A DNA stretch of 48,417 bases, from assembly GCA_029532415.1 (NCBI GenBank), contig JAQOTA010000063.1, positions 1 to 48,417 of the forward strand, written 5' to 3'. The notes beneath the pieces are model-generated. The model made no database searches, had not been told where the DNA came from, and saw nothing but the letters and a program-made list of their open reading frames with translations. This document shows, one piece after another, positions 24,607 to 34,620 of this stretch. How positions within the stretch are numbered: the stretch's first letter is position 1; each line of letters opens with the position of its first letter. The translations under genes were made by a program, and so were the position numbers. Source of the DNA: Marasmius tenuissimus. Lineage: Eukaryota > Basidiomycota > Agaricomycetes > Agaricales > Marasmiaceae.

Positions 24607-27600
24607 ATGTCAGAACCGCCAAACCTCGGTGATACCCTCTCAGGTGGAATCCAGGAAGTTTCTGCCCTACTCCCGTTACTTGGTACAGAGCAATGCGAGC
24701 GGCATGTAGGGACTGCTCTGGAGAAGGGCTGGCTGTTTGCAGCTGCCACGCCTCTCTCAATCTTTGGCAGCCTCGGGATAGTGAAGACAGCTTTTGCAAC
24801 ACTCTTAGCGACGACAACGAGACCCTTTTACGGCGGAAGGTGGCTGAGCGACACTGGTCTCGAGACCACGGGCTCGGTGTCATCCATGGTCACCCTGGTG
24901 AAAGACACAAAACTATACGGGGCAGAAGTTCAGCTGCAGCGACTGATGAAGGAGCAGCATATCAACGATCCTGAGCTGGTGCAGGGTATCGAGTGGCCTG
25001 GTTGGCGGAGAAGCAACAGGACAGGTGGCCCAGATAATAGCAGCACGGACGGGACAGGTTCAGTAAAATCGGTGTGTACTCGCTATACTCTCGGGTACGC
25101 CCTTGACACTGATACGAGTCCCCTTTTCAGTCCGCCTTCCCAGATATACCCTGGAATGCCTCCCTTATACTGAGCTCAATGATACTATCGCTTATCGGCA
25201 TCACACCTTATCTCTACCTCATCCACAACCACTGGGGGCGTGTTATATTATGGTTATTTCCCATCCTGCGCTCGTTCGGCTCGATGCTGTGTGTGGTCTC
25301 GGTGCAGCTAGCCCTTCAGATGAGGATACATCGTATCATCACAGCCAGTTTGCTCCTCATGAAGGCGCGTAAATGGCACCCTCTCAAGATTGACGAAGCC
25401 GTCCGGGACAGGGATACTCTTCTAGAGTTGCGGTTGCACAACCTCCGGGAGGAACTGCGTCGTCTCTCTGACCCGGAAAAGCAGTCGGATAAGGAACACT
25501 TCGTGGAGCTGCAAAACATGCTCAAACCCCACAGCTCATCAGATAACGTCTTCATGCTCCTCTTACAGGCCACCCTCGTCCTCGGGATGGCCACTCTTGT
25601 CGCAGGTTACGTTGGTTGCTTCAACATGGTCAGCCGAACGGACGTGCCAAACGGCCCCTACGTGTGGCTCGGAATGGAGACAGGTCTTGCGGTTCTCCGG
25701 ATCGCGTTGTGGGGCTGGAATCCCTCATGGGATGAGGGTAATACAGGGATGACGATGCACTTGGCATTGCGTAGCAAAAACCTTACACCTCACACTCCTT
25801 CCGGCTTCTTGGACTCTGATTCATCCAAAGCTAATAGTCGTGTCCCGATATACTCTGGCACTTCGCCAGAAACAAACGGCGCTGTTCAGCTCCCTTCCAC
25901 CCCTGCTCTCTCATTTTTCCCTCTTATCACCACTTCTCAACGTCTCTCGCGGCTTACTTCACCTATCGAATACGCGGGGCTCTATGCGAAGGAAAACAAG
26001 GAGACCTTCATTGCCGAGCCCGCCGACGATTTCCTTGCTGCTGCCACCGCATATGTAGGGCCGCTACCCCGGCTCAATGAGGAGGAACTGGAGGGTATCT
26101 CACTGTATTATGGTATTGTACCTGACATCAGTGAGTCATGTGAAAGAAAGCTTCTTTGCATGACTGTTGGCCGAAGTGACTCCAAGTGGACCTCGATCTC
26201 TGTTTTCATCAATGGAGACTACAATTCACACACCGCGTTCACCTCCCGCTCTCGAGACTTTCCTGGCACCCGTGCACTTCGAGTAGGTCTGGACACCAAA
26301 GTCGAGCTGCATTCCATCGCCGTCATCGATCGCCGAACACTTAACCTTCTTCTTGATTACTCCTTCCGACTCTTCAGCCGGCTGTGCACAGGTGACACGA
26401 GCTCAGGTAGACAACTTGCTCTGTCATGGAATGTTACTCTTCCCTCTTCCCTTCGCCCAGGGACTATCAGACAATTGATCCCGTTAACGAAACCCGACAA
26501 GAGATATCTTCGAATGCGTCAGATATGTGATTTGAAAAGTGACTATTGTCTACAGAGGGGAGCCTTAGTTCTCGGGGTCTTCCGGACTAATGAAGACAGG
26601 GAATGGGGACTTATGTTGGAGAGTGCCGTTATGGAGGTCTACCTTTGCATCCTCGAGCATCGTTTTGTTCGGCCTATCTCGCCGTCCCCGGGTCATCTTC
26701 GTCCGCTTGAACTGGAGTGGATCCGGGGCATGGAGGACCGAATCTCATTGGAGAGAGATTCGCGTCACATGACATGGAGAGATGCACGCCTAAAGGCTAC
26801 GCGGCTTTTTGAGTACGAGGGAACATATGATATGTTGGTGCGAGAGCTTCGATCCCTGCGCCAATTACACAGTGATAGCCACATAATACAACGATGGGGA
26901 GAAATCATGGATCACCTGGACTCCCAATCACCATCCATCTCAGACCTATTCGCGCTTCCACCGTTTCACAATCTAGAGAGGCTCAGGAAGGCACTCTTCC
27001 CCCTTTTCACTGTGAACAGCCAGGCAGATGTCCCATCGCCTGTGTATCATAAAATGATCACCCACCTCCGGTCATCACTATCCCGTTTATCCCATGTCAA
27101 AGCATCTTCACTGTATGACCGCATTGATCCATACGGACCAGGATCCCCCGAATTTAGTCCCCCATACACAGAGATTCGTCAAGTCTCAGACGCAACCTCG
27201 AATGCATTATCCCTCCAGTTCGAATCAGTTCAAATGCTTGAAATCAGGCCCTGGGGCTGTCACTTGCTTGATGTCCTTCATATGATAAAATCCCTTTCAC
27301 CATCACTCTCACTTGCGAGTGTGACTGTTTCGACACAGGAGATGCTCGACAATGAAGCTCTTCAATTGATGATATCTATTCTGCAGAGGCATCACAAAAT
27401 TGTGTGTATTCTGTTCGACCGCTGTGGTACTGTCGACAAAACCCACATTGACCATGCTATTGCCACTAACCGTCGAAAGTGGAAAGAAGACACACAGAAC
27501 GGAGGGAGATTTGACTACATCGTCGGATGCGACCAAAATGCTACGAATTACAGCAAGGACCATCTCGCTCTTTCGGTATATCAGCGTGACATTTGTCTAA

Positions 27601-28200
27601 CCAACCACGTTGATGTTTTCGCCATGATACATATACCTCGGCCAGGCAGGATTACTCTCAATTTCTCAGCCAAGTCCGGCCAGCAATGTGTTGTCAATCT
27701 CATTGCTACACTTACGCGGTCAGTCCCAGGCTCAGTTGGGGCTGGTGCTATGTCCAACGATGTCCACACAATCCCCTTTGATGTCGACAGTGATCCTGAC
27801 TCCCTCGAGTTCAAAACTGTGTCAGTTCAAGGATTCCCTGAATTACGGGCGGGTTGTTACGAACTCCGTATTCAGAACAGCTCTTATTTCTTATTTAGGA
27901 AGCTCACAATAGAGTTCACCGCACGGCCAGCTAGCAAGGAGTCAGGGGGAAAATTGAATAGTGGTAGTAAGGCAGCGGAGGGTGTGAGGAAGGTACAGGA
28001 GGGCGAGGAAGGCAATGGAGGGGAGCAGTCTTCTCAAGAGGTGAGTGTCTGTCTTGTCATTCACATTATCTGAATTGACTATATGCACATCCCACACTGG
28101 CAACAAGCAGGTCAAATGCTCCCTGGAACTCCACCCTGGTACACAAAGCAAGGAACTTGGAGACTATCTTGGATTGAGTCGGTGTAGCGCCTGCTATTAA
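24607..28200 (+). pseudogene. M3: M paralogue cut by the retrotransposon in exon 3
   Basis: Exons 24607-25071 (465 nt, same as M2), 25131-28040 (970 codons, open) and 28111-28182. Introns are 25072-25130 and 28041-28110. The membrane segments and soluble middle are intact. Exon 3 reads '...ELGDYLGLSR', aligned to M1 'ELGDYIGSSR' and M2 'ELGDYRGLSW', and then enters LTR sequence, where a TAA stops it at 28198-28200. About 62 codons of exon 3, the DUF6532-like exons and the acidic tail are missing here and should lie beyond the 3' LTR outside the window. The truncated product would be about 1154 aa. The ATG choice follows M2; TAA at 24552 blocks the upstream frame. Confidence 0.8.
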
Positions 28201-28317
28201 AAAGCAGCTTCGGAGCCTTGTTTTGTGTGATTTTAGCATAAAACAGATAAGAAATGACTAGGTAATACGAGTACTAGAGCGAGTCCCGAGCGGCTAGTAA
28301 AAGGCTCAGATCCTAGC

Positions 28318-28356
28318 ATAAGGAGAGAATAGCGCCTCGGAGGCGTCTCTCCTTAT
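28318..28356. repeat. Long hairpin in U3 of the 5' LTR
   Basis: An 11-nt arm (28318-28328, ATAAGGAGAGA) is perfectly complementary to 28346-28356. Inside it is a second 5-bp stem, CGCCT with AGGCG, around a CGG loop. It is conserved without change at 45886-45924 in the 3' LTR. The apex contains the CGGAGGC motif that recurs over the element. It may be a protein-binding or RNA structure; role unknown. Confidence 0.7.
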
Positions 28357-28656
28357 CTCTGAAAACTGTAGGAGTCGTATAACTGACGAAAGTATCACTT
28401 CGGAGGCACGACTAGGACCTGTAGTCATAACAAGGGAATATCTCCAGTGGCTCGGAGGCATCGTACTAAGGATTAGAATAACAGAATCAGACTTAACGAA
28501 GACCCGTACTAGTAGGGATAGACAGAGGAGGTCACCGCGGAAGCATGGATGGTCGGAAAGCGAGACTAAGTCGAGCCTCAGAAGCTTGGTATAAGGTCGA
28601 GGCCTCGCCTCGGAGGCATGATTGATTCAAGTATACTAGGTATACTACAGGTTACG

Positions 28657-29351
28657 CTAGTCATCCATATTGGCTAGAGCTACCTCATCCCAACCGAAGT
28701 AATTATCTACGTCGGAATCTTCAGGATAATAAGAATCAATGAAGGTTTCATGATCTAGATAATCGGTATAGAATGGATCGCATAAAATAGGATTATAGAA
28801 AGAAAAAGATCGAGAGAGCCAACGACCCATGACAGGGGAATATTGGAAGAACGAGAGCTTGGTATAGTCAAGCTTCGGAGGTGCTGGGCACTCAGCACAG
28901 CTGACGACGGCGTCGATCCAAGCGTTGACGGCTCCAGGAGTACGAGCGGTTTTGAAGTCGAGGAAACCAACTCGAGCAATGGACTCGGCGACCATGTCAA
29001 TAACAGACCTGGCGTCGTGAGGAATAAAATGGTCAAAGGTGTCCTCGCAGAGATAGATTTCGTCCTGGATCATGTCGTAACGAATCACGTAGCCCCAGTA
29101 GATGGATCTATGGCGACTGAGGAAGAAATGCTGGAAGATGATTCCGAGGATAGCCTCTCGTTCTGCGTCGAGTGGAATGGGTAGGATGATGCGGCGCTCC
29201 TTGATCTTATCAGAGTAATCTTCTGGATACCACCAGAGCTTATACAACTCTGGAGAGGAAGTCAGAAGGCCGCCTCGGAATCTAGAAAGTAGAAAGGCTT
29301 ACTATAGAGTAAGTTGCGAAAGTGGTCTTCAATGTTATGCAAGCGTGCCAT
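28657..29351 (-). CDS. Antisense gene inside the 5' LTR (213 aa, unknown)
   Basis: Exon 1 29351-29303 starts at ATG (reads MARLHNIEDHFRNLLY) with G at +4. A 53-nt GTAAG...CCAG intron occupies 29302-29250, and exon 2 is 29249-28657. The splice restores the frame into 'KLYKLWWYPEDYSDK', which explains why the long frame lacks its own ATG. The protein is rich in Asp, Tyr, Trp and Phe, acidic at the C-terminus, with no signal peptide and a few Cys (CAEC near the middle). No family is recognised. It is encoded opposite to the element's transcript in U3. The second LTR has the same gene with only three conservative changes. Promoter not identified. Confidence 0.7.
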
Positions 29352-30200
29352 AGTACGCTCGGGGAAAAGTAAGCAAGGAATTGGGACAACCTAGCACTTG
29401 CTTTTACTGACCTCTGGACTGGCCGCTGAAATGGAAATTTTACTTCGGAAACTAGGAAATTAGCGCTTCGGAGGCGTGGATCCGAACCAGGCACTGGGCG
29501 CTAAACAATGATCGAGAAGTGATCGAAGGAGTTGCACCGTCGAGGTACCTCCCTTATACTCGTACATGGAGATATTGACTGTACTAAGGGCATAGTTGGT
29601 GCTGGTGGCAAAACACAGTGCTCAACTGCACTGGGAGGCAAGGGACTGGAAAGAAAGGAATGGTGTACCAAAGAATCGAGTGGGAGTTCTGGCTGAACCA
29701 TTGAACTATTACCCGGTATCCAAGGCACCAAGATTGGATATAGTGGGGCGGCCATATGGATGGCAGGACCTCAGAATTATCCGAGCTACGGAAAGGACAT
29801 CGACCTGGCTATGAACGGCTGGGTAACTCCATGAATATAGGCATCTAGTAGCACTTCGGAGGCAAGTACTTTGCTTCAGACGAGGGGAGTATATGCTTCT
29901 GAGGCAGACAGAACAGGATGACCTACGATGATTGAAGGGTCTGGAACCGGAGAATCAATGCTGCGGAGGCAGATAGGCAGAACGGAACCATCGATAGGAG
30001 AGACCCGGAAGAAAAGAATGTTAGAGAATGTTCGAGGCTGATGATACTTCCAAAGCAAATTATTGGTTTTGACTTTGTGGTTCAAAAGCGTAGATTAAAC
30101 ACAAAACTCTCCAAGTATATTCCAAAGGAGGTAGTTTATGCCTCCGAGGCATGGTTTATTCGATATTTGTACAATTAGGTAGAATTAGAGCCTCCTAGGG

Positions 30201-30207
30201 TATATAA
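30201..30207 (+). promoter_or_regulatory. TATA box of the 5' LTR
   Basis: TATATAA follows CCTCCTAGGG. It lies about 690 nt before the proposed LTR end, so U3 would be about 2.0 kb and R-U5 about 0.65 kb. This is the best candidate for the genomic RNA promoter. Confidence 0.65.
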
Positions 30208-30888
30208 GCAGTGGGGTTTTCATCAAGAATCCCCAAGCAATCCGTACGATTAGTATTCAGAGGATACGAAGCTATTCCACTTGTTGGGTAGTCAGTTGAC
30301 TCGGGAGCGCTTCTGGAGAGACATTAGAACGGAATAGAACTTTGTTTGCCCAAACCTAGAAAATCCATTGAACACTTGCTTGACCTTGACTTTGCATTGT
30401 TTGTCTGCGACGCCGACTTGACTGGCTGAGCTATTGTTGAACTTCCGAAGCTAATTGGGCTGAGGATATTGTTCGCCGTTGACAGTTGGTCTTCGGTCAT
30501 TGACAGACTTGATTGGAGTCTTATTGCCATTGTTTGATTTGATTGTCTTGTTACCCCTCGCTGTTCGAGTGGTTCTGAAGCTAGTTGAAGCCTAAGAACG
30601 CACTTCCGAAGCACCAAACAAAACTCTACGCTCCCCGAAGCAACCTATAAACCTCTCTTCCGAACCCCACTTTTGACCTCCGAACTGGTTTCAGAGGCGA
30701 AGCTACCTTAGTTGGATAGTTTCTTGAGTCAGATTTCCTTCAGCCTACTATTGCAGTCTGGCTAAGAGCGGAACCTACGATCAACGCCGATCCCCGATTC
30801 CCGCACCCTTCAGCTACACTCTTGAGTGTTGGGAGGATTTGACCTACGAGTTAGATTTTATTATACACCGCGAGTGGCGCTTTACATC

Positions 30889-30902
30889 TGGAGCCCGACC
30901 TT
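30889..30902 (+). other. Putative primer binding site
   Basis: TGGAGCCCGACCTT begins 2 nt after the proposed LTR end TTTACA. TGG is what pairs with a tRNA 3' CCA. I cannot name the matching tRNA from memory, so the primer is open. The leader 30887-31015 holds no ORF. Confidence 0.4.
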
Positions 30903-31015
30903 GAGGGAAGGATCTAGTTTAGAGTGTACTAGTGGTAGATAGTGAAGTCTGTTCAAGAATTATACAACTTTTGCTGTTTCGTCCAAGTTAGGAAGTCACC
31001 GTACATTCACACCGA

Positions 31016-33109
31016 TTGAGCTTCACTCCGAAGCTCAGTTATTCAAAAGAGATTGCTCCAGTTTTAAGGAACAAAATTCCTAGAGACTCGGCGACCTCAT
31101 CTGCAGCTGGTTTAGGGTCAGTCAACGACTACCTGCCTACCAGAAGAACGAGAAAGAAGAATCCGGTTATTCCGGGAGCTTTTGAAGAAGAAACACCTGT
31201 ACAGGAGGAAACCACACCTCCAAAGATCCACGTTTCGGGATTTGGTTCTGAAGACTCAGAATTAAGCCCTATCACAGATTCGTCTGAGGAAGTAGACAGA
31301 CAAGTCAGATTTCGGGACGAAGAGTCATTGACGCAGGAACTACCTCCGGCAGGACTTGGCATACCAGAGTCGGACTTTACTTTTCAAACTCCTCAGGAAC
31401 GAGTGAACCTCGATCTTAACACCGCAATCTTGGGACTTAGATTTCTCAATATCATTAGAAAGAACGACGAGCTTCAGAAGAAGATAATTCGGAAACGAAG
31501 TAAGAAGGACCCAGAGTTTCGCCTAGAACAAAAGAGAAAGGCAGCGCTTCGGGGCTTTCATCATCAGAAGTTTAAAGTTCGTATACTACCACCAGAAGAG
31601 AAATCAGATTCCGAAGACACGATGACAGAACACGTAACAAGAGAAAGTTGGAGAGATCTGACTGATGCACAGAAAGAACAGGTGGCGTCTGAAAAGGGGA
31701 AGGCGCATAAGTTCCCAGTGGCGTTTCAGGGCAATACGGAAGACGAATGGCTCTGTTGGTTCGACGATGTCGAAGCAGCCTTTGTTGCGAAAAAGATCAC
31801 TATGGATGAAGCGAAGATATTTTGTGCTATTAGCAGCATGAGTTACTCGCTTCGGAAGGAAGTAGAGACTCTTAAATCGAGCAGAGGGCGCAGCTGGGAG
31901 GAATTCAAGAAAGAAATTGAAAGTGCATGGGCTATAGACGCCAAGTATGGAAGCCATGAAGCTCTGAGGAGGGTCATTGATGAGTTCGCTACGATGTCCC
32001 TACAAGTGTCAGAGTCTAGATTCAATGCCTTTGTTCGGAGGTTCCGAATGGAGGCGGCGAAACTTCAGAAGCCTCCGGCGTTGCTGTCCAACAAAACACT
32101 AGTAGATATGTTTCTGAAAGCATTTGATTATATGGCAATGAAAGCCATTGTGGATGGATTGCAGATTAGAGCCCAAATGAAAGCTCAGACAGGGGGAGGT
32201 AATGCGGAAGAAAGCGAAAGACGGAAGCAGGACCCTTACACCCTGGAGGAAGTGATTGGTCAGGCGGAGATGATCATGAAGTCTGGGAGCGGATATACCT
32301 ACATGCAGACCTCCTCGGAATCAAAGATGAAGAGGGACGCTGCGGAGGTACCAGTACCGAGAGAGGTTCGGCAGGGTACACTTAGAACACATGGAAAGTC
32401 TGAACCGGCGAAAAAGACGGAATTGGACGATGATACCATGAAGGTGCTAGCGAAAGTGGATACCTACGATACGAAGCTGAAAACCTTCCAGTCGGACATG
32501 GAACAGTTCCAGACTAGAGTGATTGAGAATCTGCAGAAATCCGAGAAGACGTTGGATAATAATTTGGTAGAACTGCGAAAGCTGATCATGACTTCGGCAA
32601 CAAGAGAAGCGCCGAAGGCATCCTATTCTAGTGGGTACAAACCACCTATGAAGACGGGAACCGCAATGCTGGGGAAAGCCGCTCAGGATATGTCGACAGG
32701 AACTACTTGTTTCATGTGTGGCAAAACCGGGCATATGGCGCCAGAGTGTGATTACCAGGAGGAATGTATCAAGAAAGGATGGATACGGAAGGGTGATGGA
32801 GGAAAGTACGTCTTATACGATGGCTCTCCAGTACCTTTTGTAAGATTCGGCGAGAACAAGCAGAGATGGGAAATCATTAAGGAGAAAGCTGAAGCTAACC
32901 ACTGGCCTAACACCAGTGGAGGGGAAGACCCTACGGCGGTATTGTTCGCAACTGAGCAAGAACCAGGCCGGGAGAGCTTCATGCAGAAGACAGCCCCTGA
33001 TATATCGGATCACCCGTTAATTAAGGAAATGGCTGGCAGACTTGGATCAATGGAGGATGTGATGGAATCCTACCTTAATATGGAGTCAAAAGATGAGTCA
33101 AAAAACTAG
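31016..33109 (+). CDS. gag: Gag polyprotein
   Basis: Structural protein of the retrotransposon particle, about 697 codons. The N-terminal 200 residues are Pro/Thr/Glu-rich, with a basic stretch near 155-185. Residues about 235-400 look like a retrotransposon capsid domain ('EDEWLCWFDDVEAAF', later 'SWEEFKKEIESAW'). A zinc knuckle C-X2-C-X4-H-X4-C (CFMCGKTGHMAPEC) lies at residues 565-578. The frame opens after TAG at 30989, but there is no ATG until 31622 (residue 203). The stretch before that looks coding, so initiation is either non-AUG or from a spliced leader; the TTG at 31016 is only a placeholder. Its stop directly follows a slippery site that joins it to pro. Confidence 0.85.
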   Translation: MSFTPKLSYSKEIAPVLRNKIPRDSATSSAAGLGSVNDYLPTRRTRKKNPVIPGAFEEETPVQEETTPPKIHVSGFGSEDSELSPITDSSEEVDRQVRFRDEESLTQELPPAGLGIPESDFTFQTPQERVNLDLNTAILGLRFLNIIRKNDELQKKIIRKRSKKDPEFRLEQKRKAALRGFHHQKFKVRILPPEEKSDSEDTMTEHVTRESWRDLTDAQKEQVASEKGKAHKFPVAFQGNTEDEWLCWFDDVEAAFVAKKITMDEAKIFCAISSMSYSLRKEVETLKSSRGRSWEEFKKEIESAWAIDAKYGSHEALRRVIDEFATMSLQVSESRFNAFVRRFRMEAAKLQKPPALLSNKTLVDMFLKAFDYMAMKAIVDGLQIRAQMKAQTGGGNAEESERRKQDPYTLEEVIGQAEMIMKSGSGYTYMQTSSESKMKRDAAEVPVPREVRQGTLRTHGKSEPAKKTELDDDTMKVLAKVDTYDTKLKTFQSDMEQFQTRVIENLQKSEKTLDNNLVELRKLIMTSATREAPKASYSSGYKPPMKTGTAMLGKAAQDMSTGTTCFMCGKTGHMAPECDYQEECIKKGWIRKGDGGKYVLYDGSPVPFVRFGENKQRWEIIKEKAEANHWPNTSGGEDPTAVLFATEQEPGRESFMQKTAPDISDHPLIKEMAGRLGSMEDVMESYLNMESKDESKN
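33100..33106 (+). promoter_or_regulatory. -1 frameshift heptamer A-AAA-AAC at the gag/pro junction
   Basis: In the gag frame the end reads TCA AAA AAC TAG, so the heptamer is in exact register (X-XXY-YYZ) and the stop follows at once. Slipping back one base gives CTA GAA CGA CCA AGG ATG, which enters the pro frame with no stop. A small hairpin (GAGC/GCTC, 33123-33136) and a larger stem (33135-33172) lie downstream, both farther than the usual 5-9 nt. Confidence 0.75.
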
Positions 33110-33120
33110 AACGACCAAGG

Positions 33121-34620
33121 ATGGAGCGCAGAAGCTCACCTCGGAAGAGTTCTGTGACTCCGGAGGTTCCACAGGTAGTAATACCACCAGCCCCACGAGC
33201 TATTAGAGAGTGGAAGCGGAAGCAAGAAAATAAAGAAAAACCACAAAAACAAGTTAGAATTTCTGAGCCTGAGGTTTCTGTTTCTGTTCGACCTAATACA
33301 CCGCCTCCGAAGCGTAGGGAGATTAGAGCGGTTGTACCGACAATTGATACCCATGCATCTTCAGATGAGGAGGATGAACCCCCCGAGGAATCTGTAAGTG
33401 TAAACCCCGTAGGAGGAAGGACTGGGCGAGATAAGGACGCGACCCCAGTGACTACGCCACCTCCTTCGGTGAAACGACCTTTTGACGATGTACCGGCTGT
33501 AACCAGACCGGCTATACCCAGAGATCACGTCGTCTCCATTAGCGATGTTGCGGGGAATGTTCGTCATGTCACCCCGAACACGGATACCCTAAGACTTTCG
33601 AAGGGACCACACAGGCCGCAAGGTCCGGGCGCTTCGGAAGCACCCAAAAGGACAATTATTAAGTCCACGGATGTGGAGGAAGAAATCGTGGAGAGGATGA
33701 TGAAGCAAGAGCTTTCTGTGACGCAGGAAGAGTTGCTAGCCATTTCACCAGGAGTTAAGAAGATCTTCCAACGCAAAGCTCGAAATCGAGCCATTCAACG
33801 TACTTCGGTGGAATCTTTTATTCAGGAGATTGCCTCCGAGGACGTTGAGAAAGTTGAGAAAGTGATTGGCATGGAAGCGTCGTACGTTGTTCAAGTATCT
33901 GACATGGACCTGGATGAACAGTTCGAGGTTCTGAAGGTCGCAGTCGGAGATTTGCCCGCCGGGGCGGTGGTTCAGAAGGACATTACCGAAGTGTTTCGAC
34001 AAGATATAGAGTCGAGCGACCGCAGCAAGATCATTATTGTTGCGAGCACCTCGGATGCACTGAGGTCGGTATATCCTAAAATCAACCAATCGGATGAGGT
34101 AGAAAGCATCTTGGATAGCGGGTCGCAGATCATTGCCATGGATATGATGGTCGCTGTTGGGCTCGGTGTACATTGGGACCCAGACACGGTTATTCATATG
34201 CAGGGAGCAAATGGACAGTTGAAGAAGACGAGGGGACTGGCTCGTAATGTGCCTTTCCGCTTCGGCGACTTGACATTCTACTTGCAACTGCACATCTTAG
34301 ATAGCGCACCGTACAAAGTGCTACTAGGACGGCCATTTGACGTATTAACAGAATCACAAATTCACAACTATGCCGATGGGTATCAGGAATTGACCATCCG
34401 GTGCCCTAACTCAGGACAGAGGTCAACAATAGGAACATATCCGAGGGGACAGGGTAAGAAAATAGTGCCTCGGAGGACTGAGCACACCCTGAAAGACATG
34501 GGACGACCCTCGGAGGAACAGCAATCTGCAGAGGAAACGGAAAGCGATAAGGAACAGCCTCAAGATAATAACTACTCTTCGGAGGAGGCTGGAAATTTTC
34601 ACGATACCTTGATGAACTGA
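33121..34620 (+). CDS. pro: Protease ORF (Pro), expressed as Gag-Pro
   Basis: Aspartic protease that would cut the polyproteins. It has 499 codons from the first ATG and is probably made by -1 frameshift from gag. The first about 310 residues are basic, Pro-rich and likely disordered. The active-site motif LDSGSQ has Asp332-Ser-Gly334, and the flap-to-C-terminal 'LLGRPF' motif is at 400-405, as in retropepsin-like enzymes of gypsy elements. DSG in place of DTG is an accepted variant. The C-terminus is acidic. It ends at TGA (34618-34620), 19 nt after a second slippery heptamer. Confidence 0.82.
   Translation: MERRSSPRKSSVTPEVPQVVIPPAPRAIREWKRKQENKEKPQKQVRISEPEVSVSVRPNTPPPKRREIRAVVPTIDTHASSDEEDEPPEESVSVNPVGGRTGRDKDATPVTTPPPSVKRPFDDVPAVTRPAIPRDHVVSISDVAGNVRHVTPNTDTLRLSKGPHRPQGPGASEAPKRTIIKSTDVEEEIVERMMKQELSVTQEELLAISPGVKKIFQRKARNRAIQRTSVESFIQEIASEDVEKVEKVIGMEASYVVQVSDMDLDEQFEVLKVAVGDLPAGAVVQKDITEVFRQDIESSDRSKIIIVASTSDALRSVYPKINQSDEVESILDSGSQIIAMDMMVAVGLGVHWDPDTVIHMQGANGQLKKTRGLARNVPFRFGDLTFYLQLHILDSAPYKVLLGRPFDVLTESQIHNYADGYQELTIRCPNSGQRSTIGTYPRGQGKKIVPRRTEHTLKDMGRPSEEQQSAEETESDKEQPQDNNYSSEEAGNFHDTLMN
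34593..34599 (+). promoter_or_regulatory. -1 frameshift heptamer A-AAT-TTT at the pro/pol junction
   Basis: The pro frame reads GGA AAT TTT CAC, so A-AAT-TTT is in register. The -1 frame continues TCA CGA TAC CTT into pol without a stop. After a 7-nt spacer, CCTTGAT (34607-34613) can pair with ATCAGGG (34627-34633), with one G-T pair. The loop CCCAG (34622-34626) can pair with CTGGG (34666-34670), so an H-type pseudoknot is possible. Confidence 0.72.

Larger units (their letters stand above)
28183..30886 (+). repeat. 5' LTR (about 2.7 kb)
   Basis: It matches 45751-48417 closely. It starts TGTAG. The end is placed at 30886 because ...TTTACA gives a TGTA/TACA inverted end and sits just before a PBS-like sequence; the window stops before this can be confirmed in the other LTR. 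It holds an antisense two-exon gene, a TATA box at 30201 and a hairpin at 28318-28356. Outside the antisense ORF I count about 16 scattered differences from the 3' LTR, plus one scrambled patch at 29680-29735. Confidence 0.9.

Noticed and set aside
1..28182. CRISPR arrays, rRNA or simple satellite repeats
   Set aside because: No regularly spaced short repeats and no rRNA-like sequence were seen.
29596..29814. Plus-strand ORF in the LTR as a gene
   Set aside because: The matching 3' LTR region has a different frame because of the scrambled patch, so the reading frame is not conserved.
30324..30617. 97-codon antisense frame in R-U5, also at 47870-48163
   Set aside because: Present twice only because the LTR is duplicated. 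No differences to test coding, no family, and the region is leader sequence of the sense RNA.
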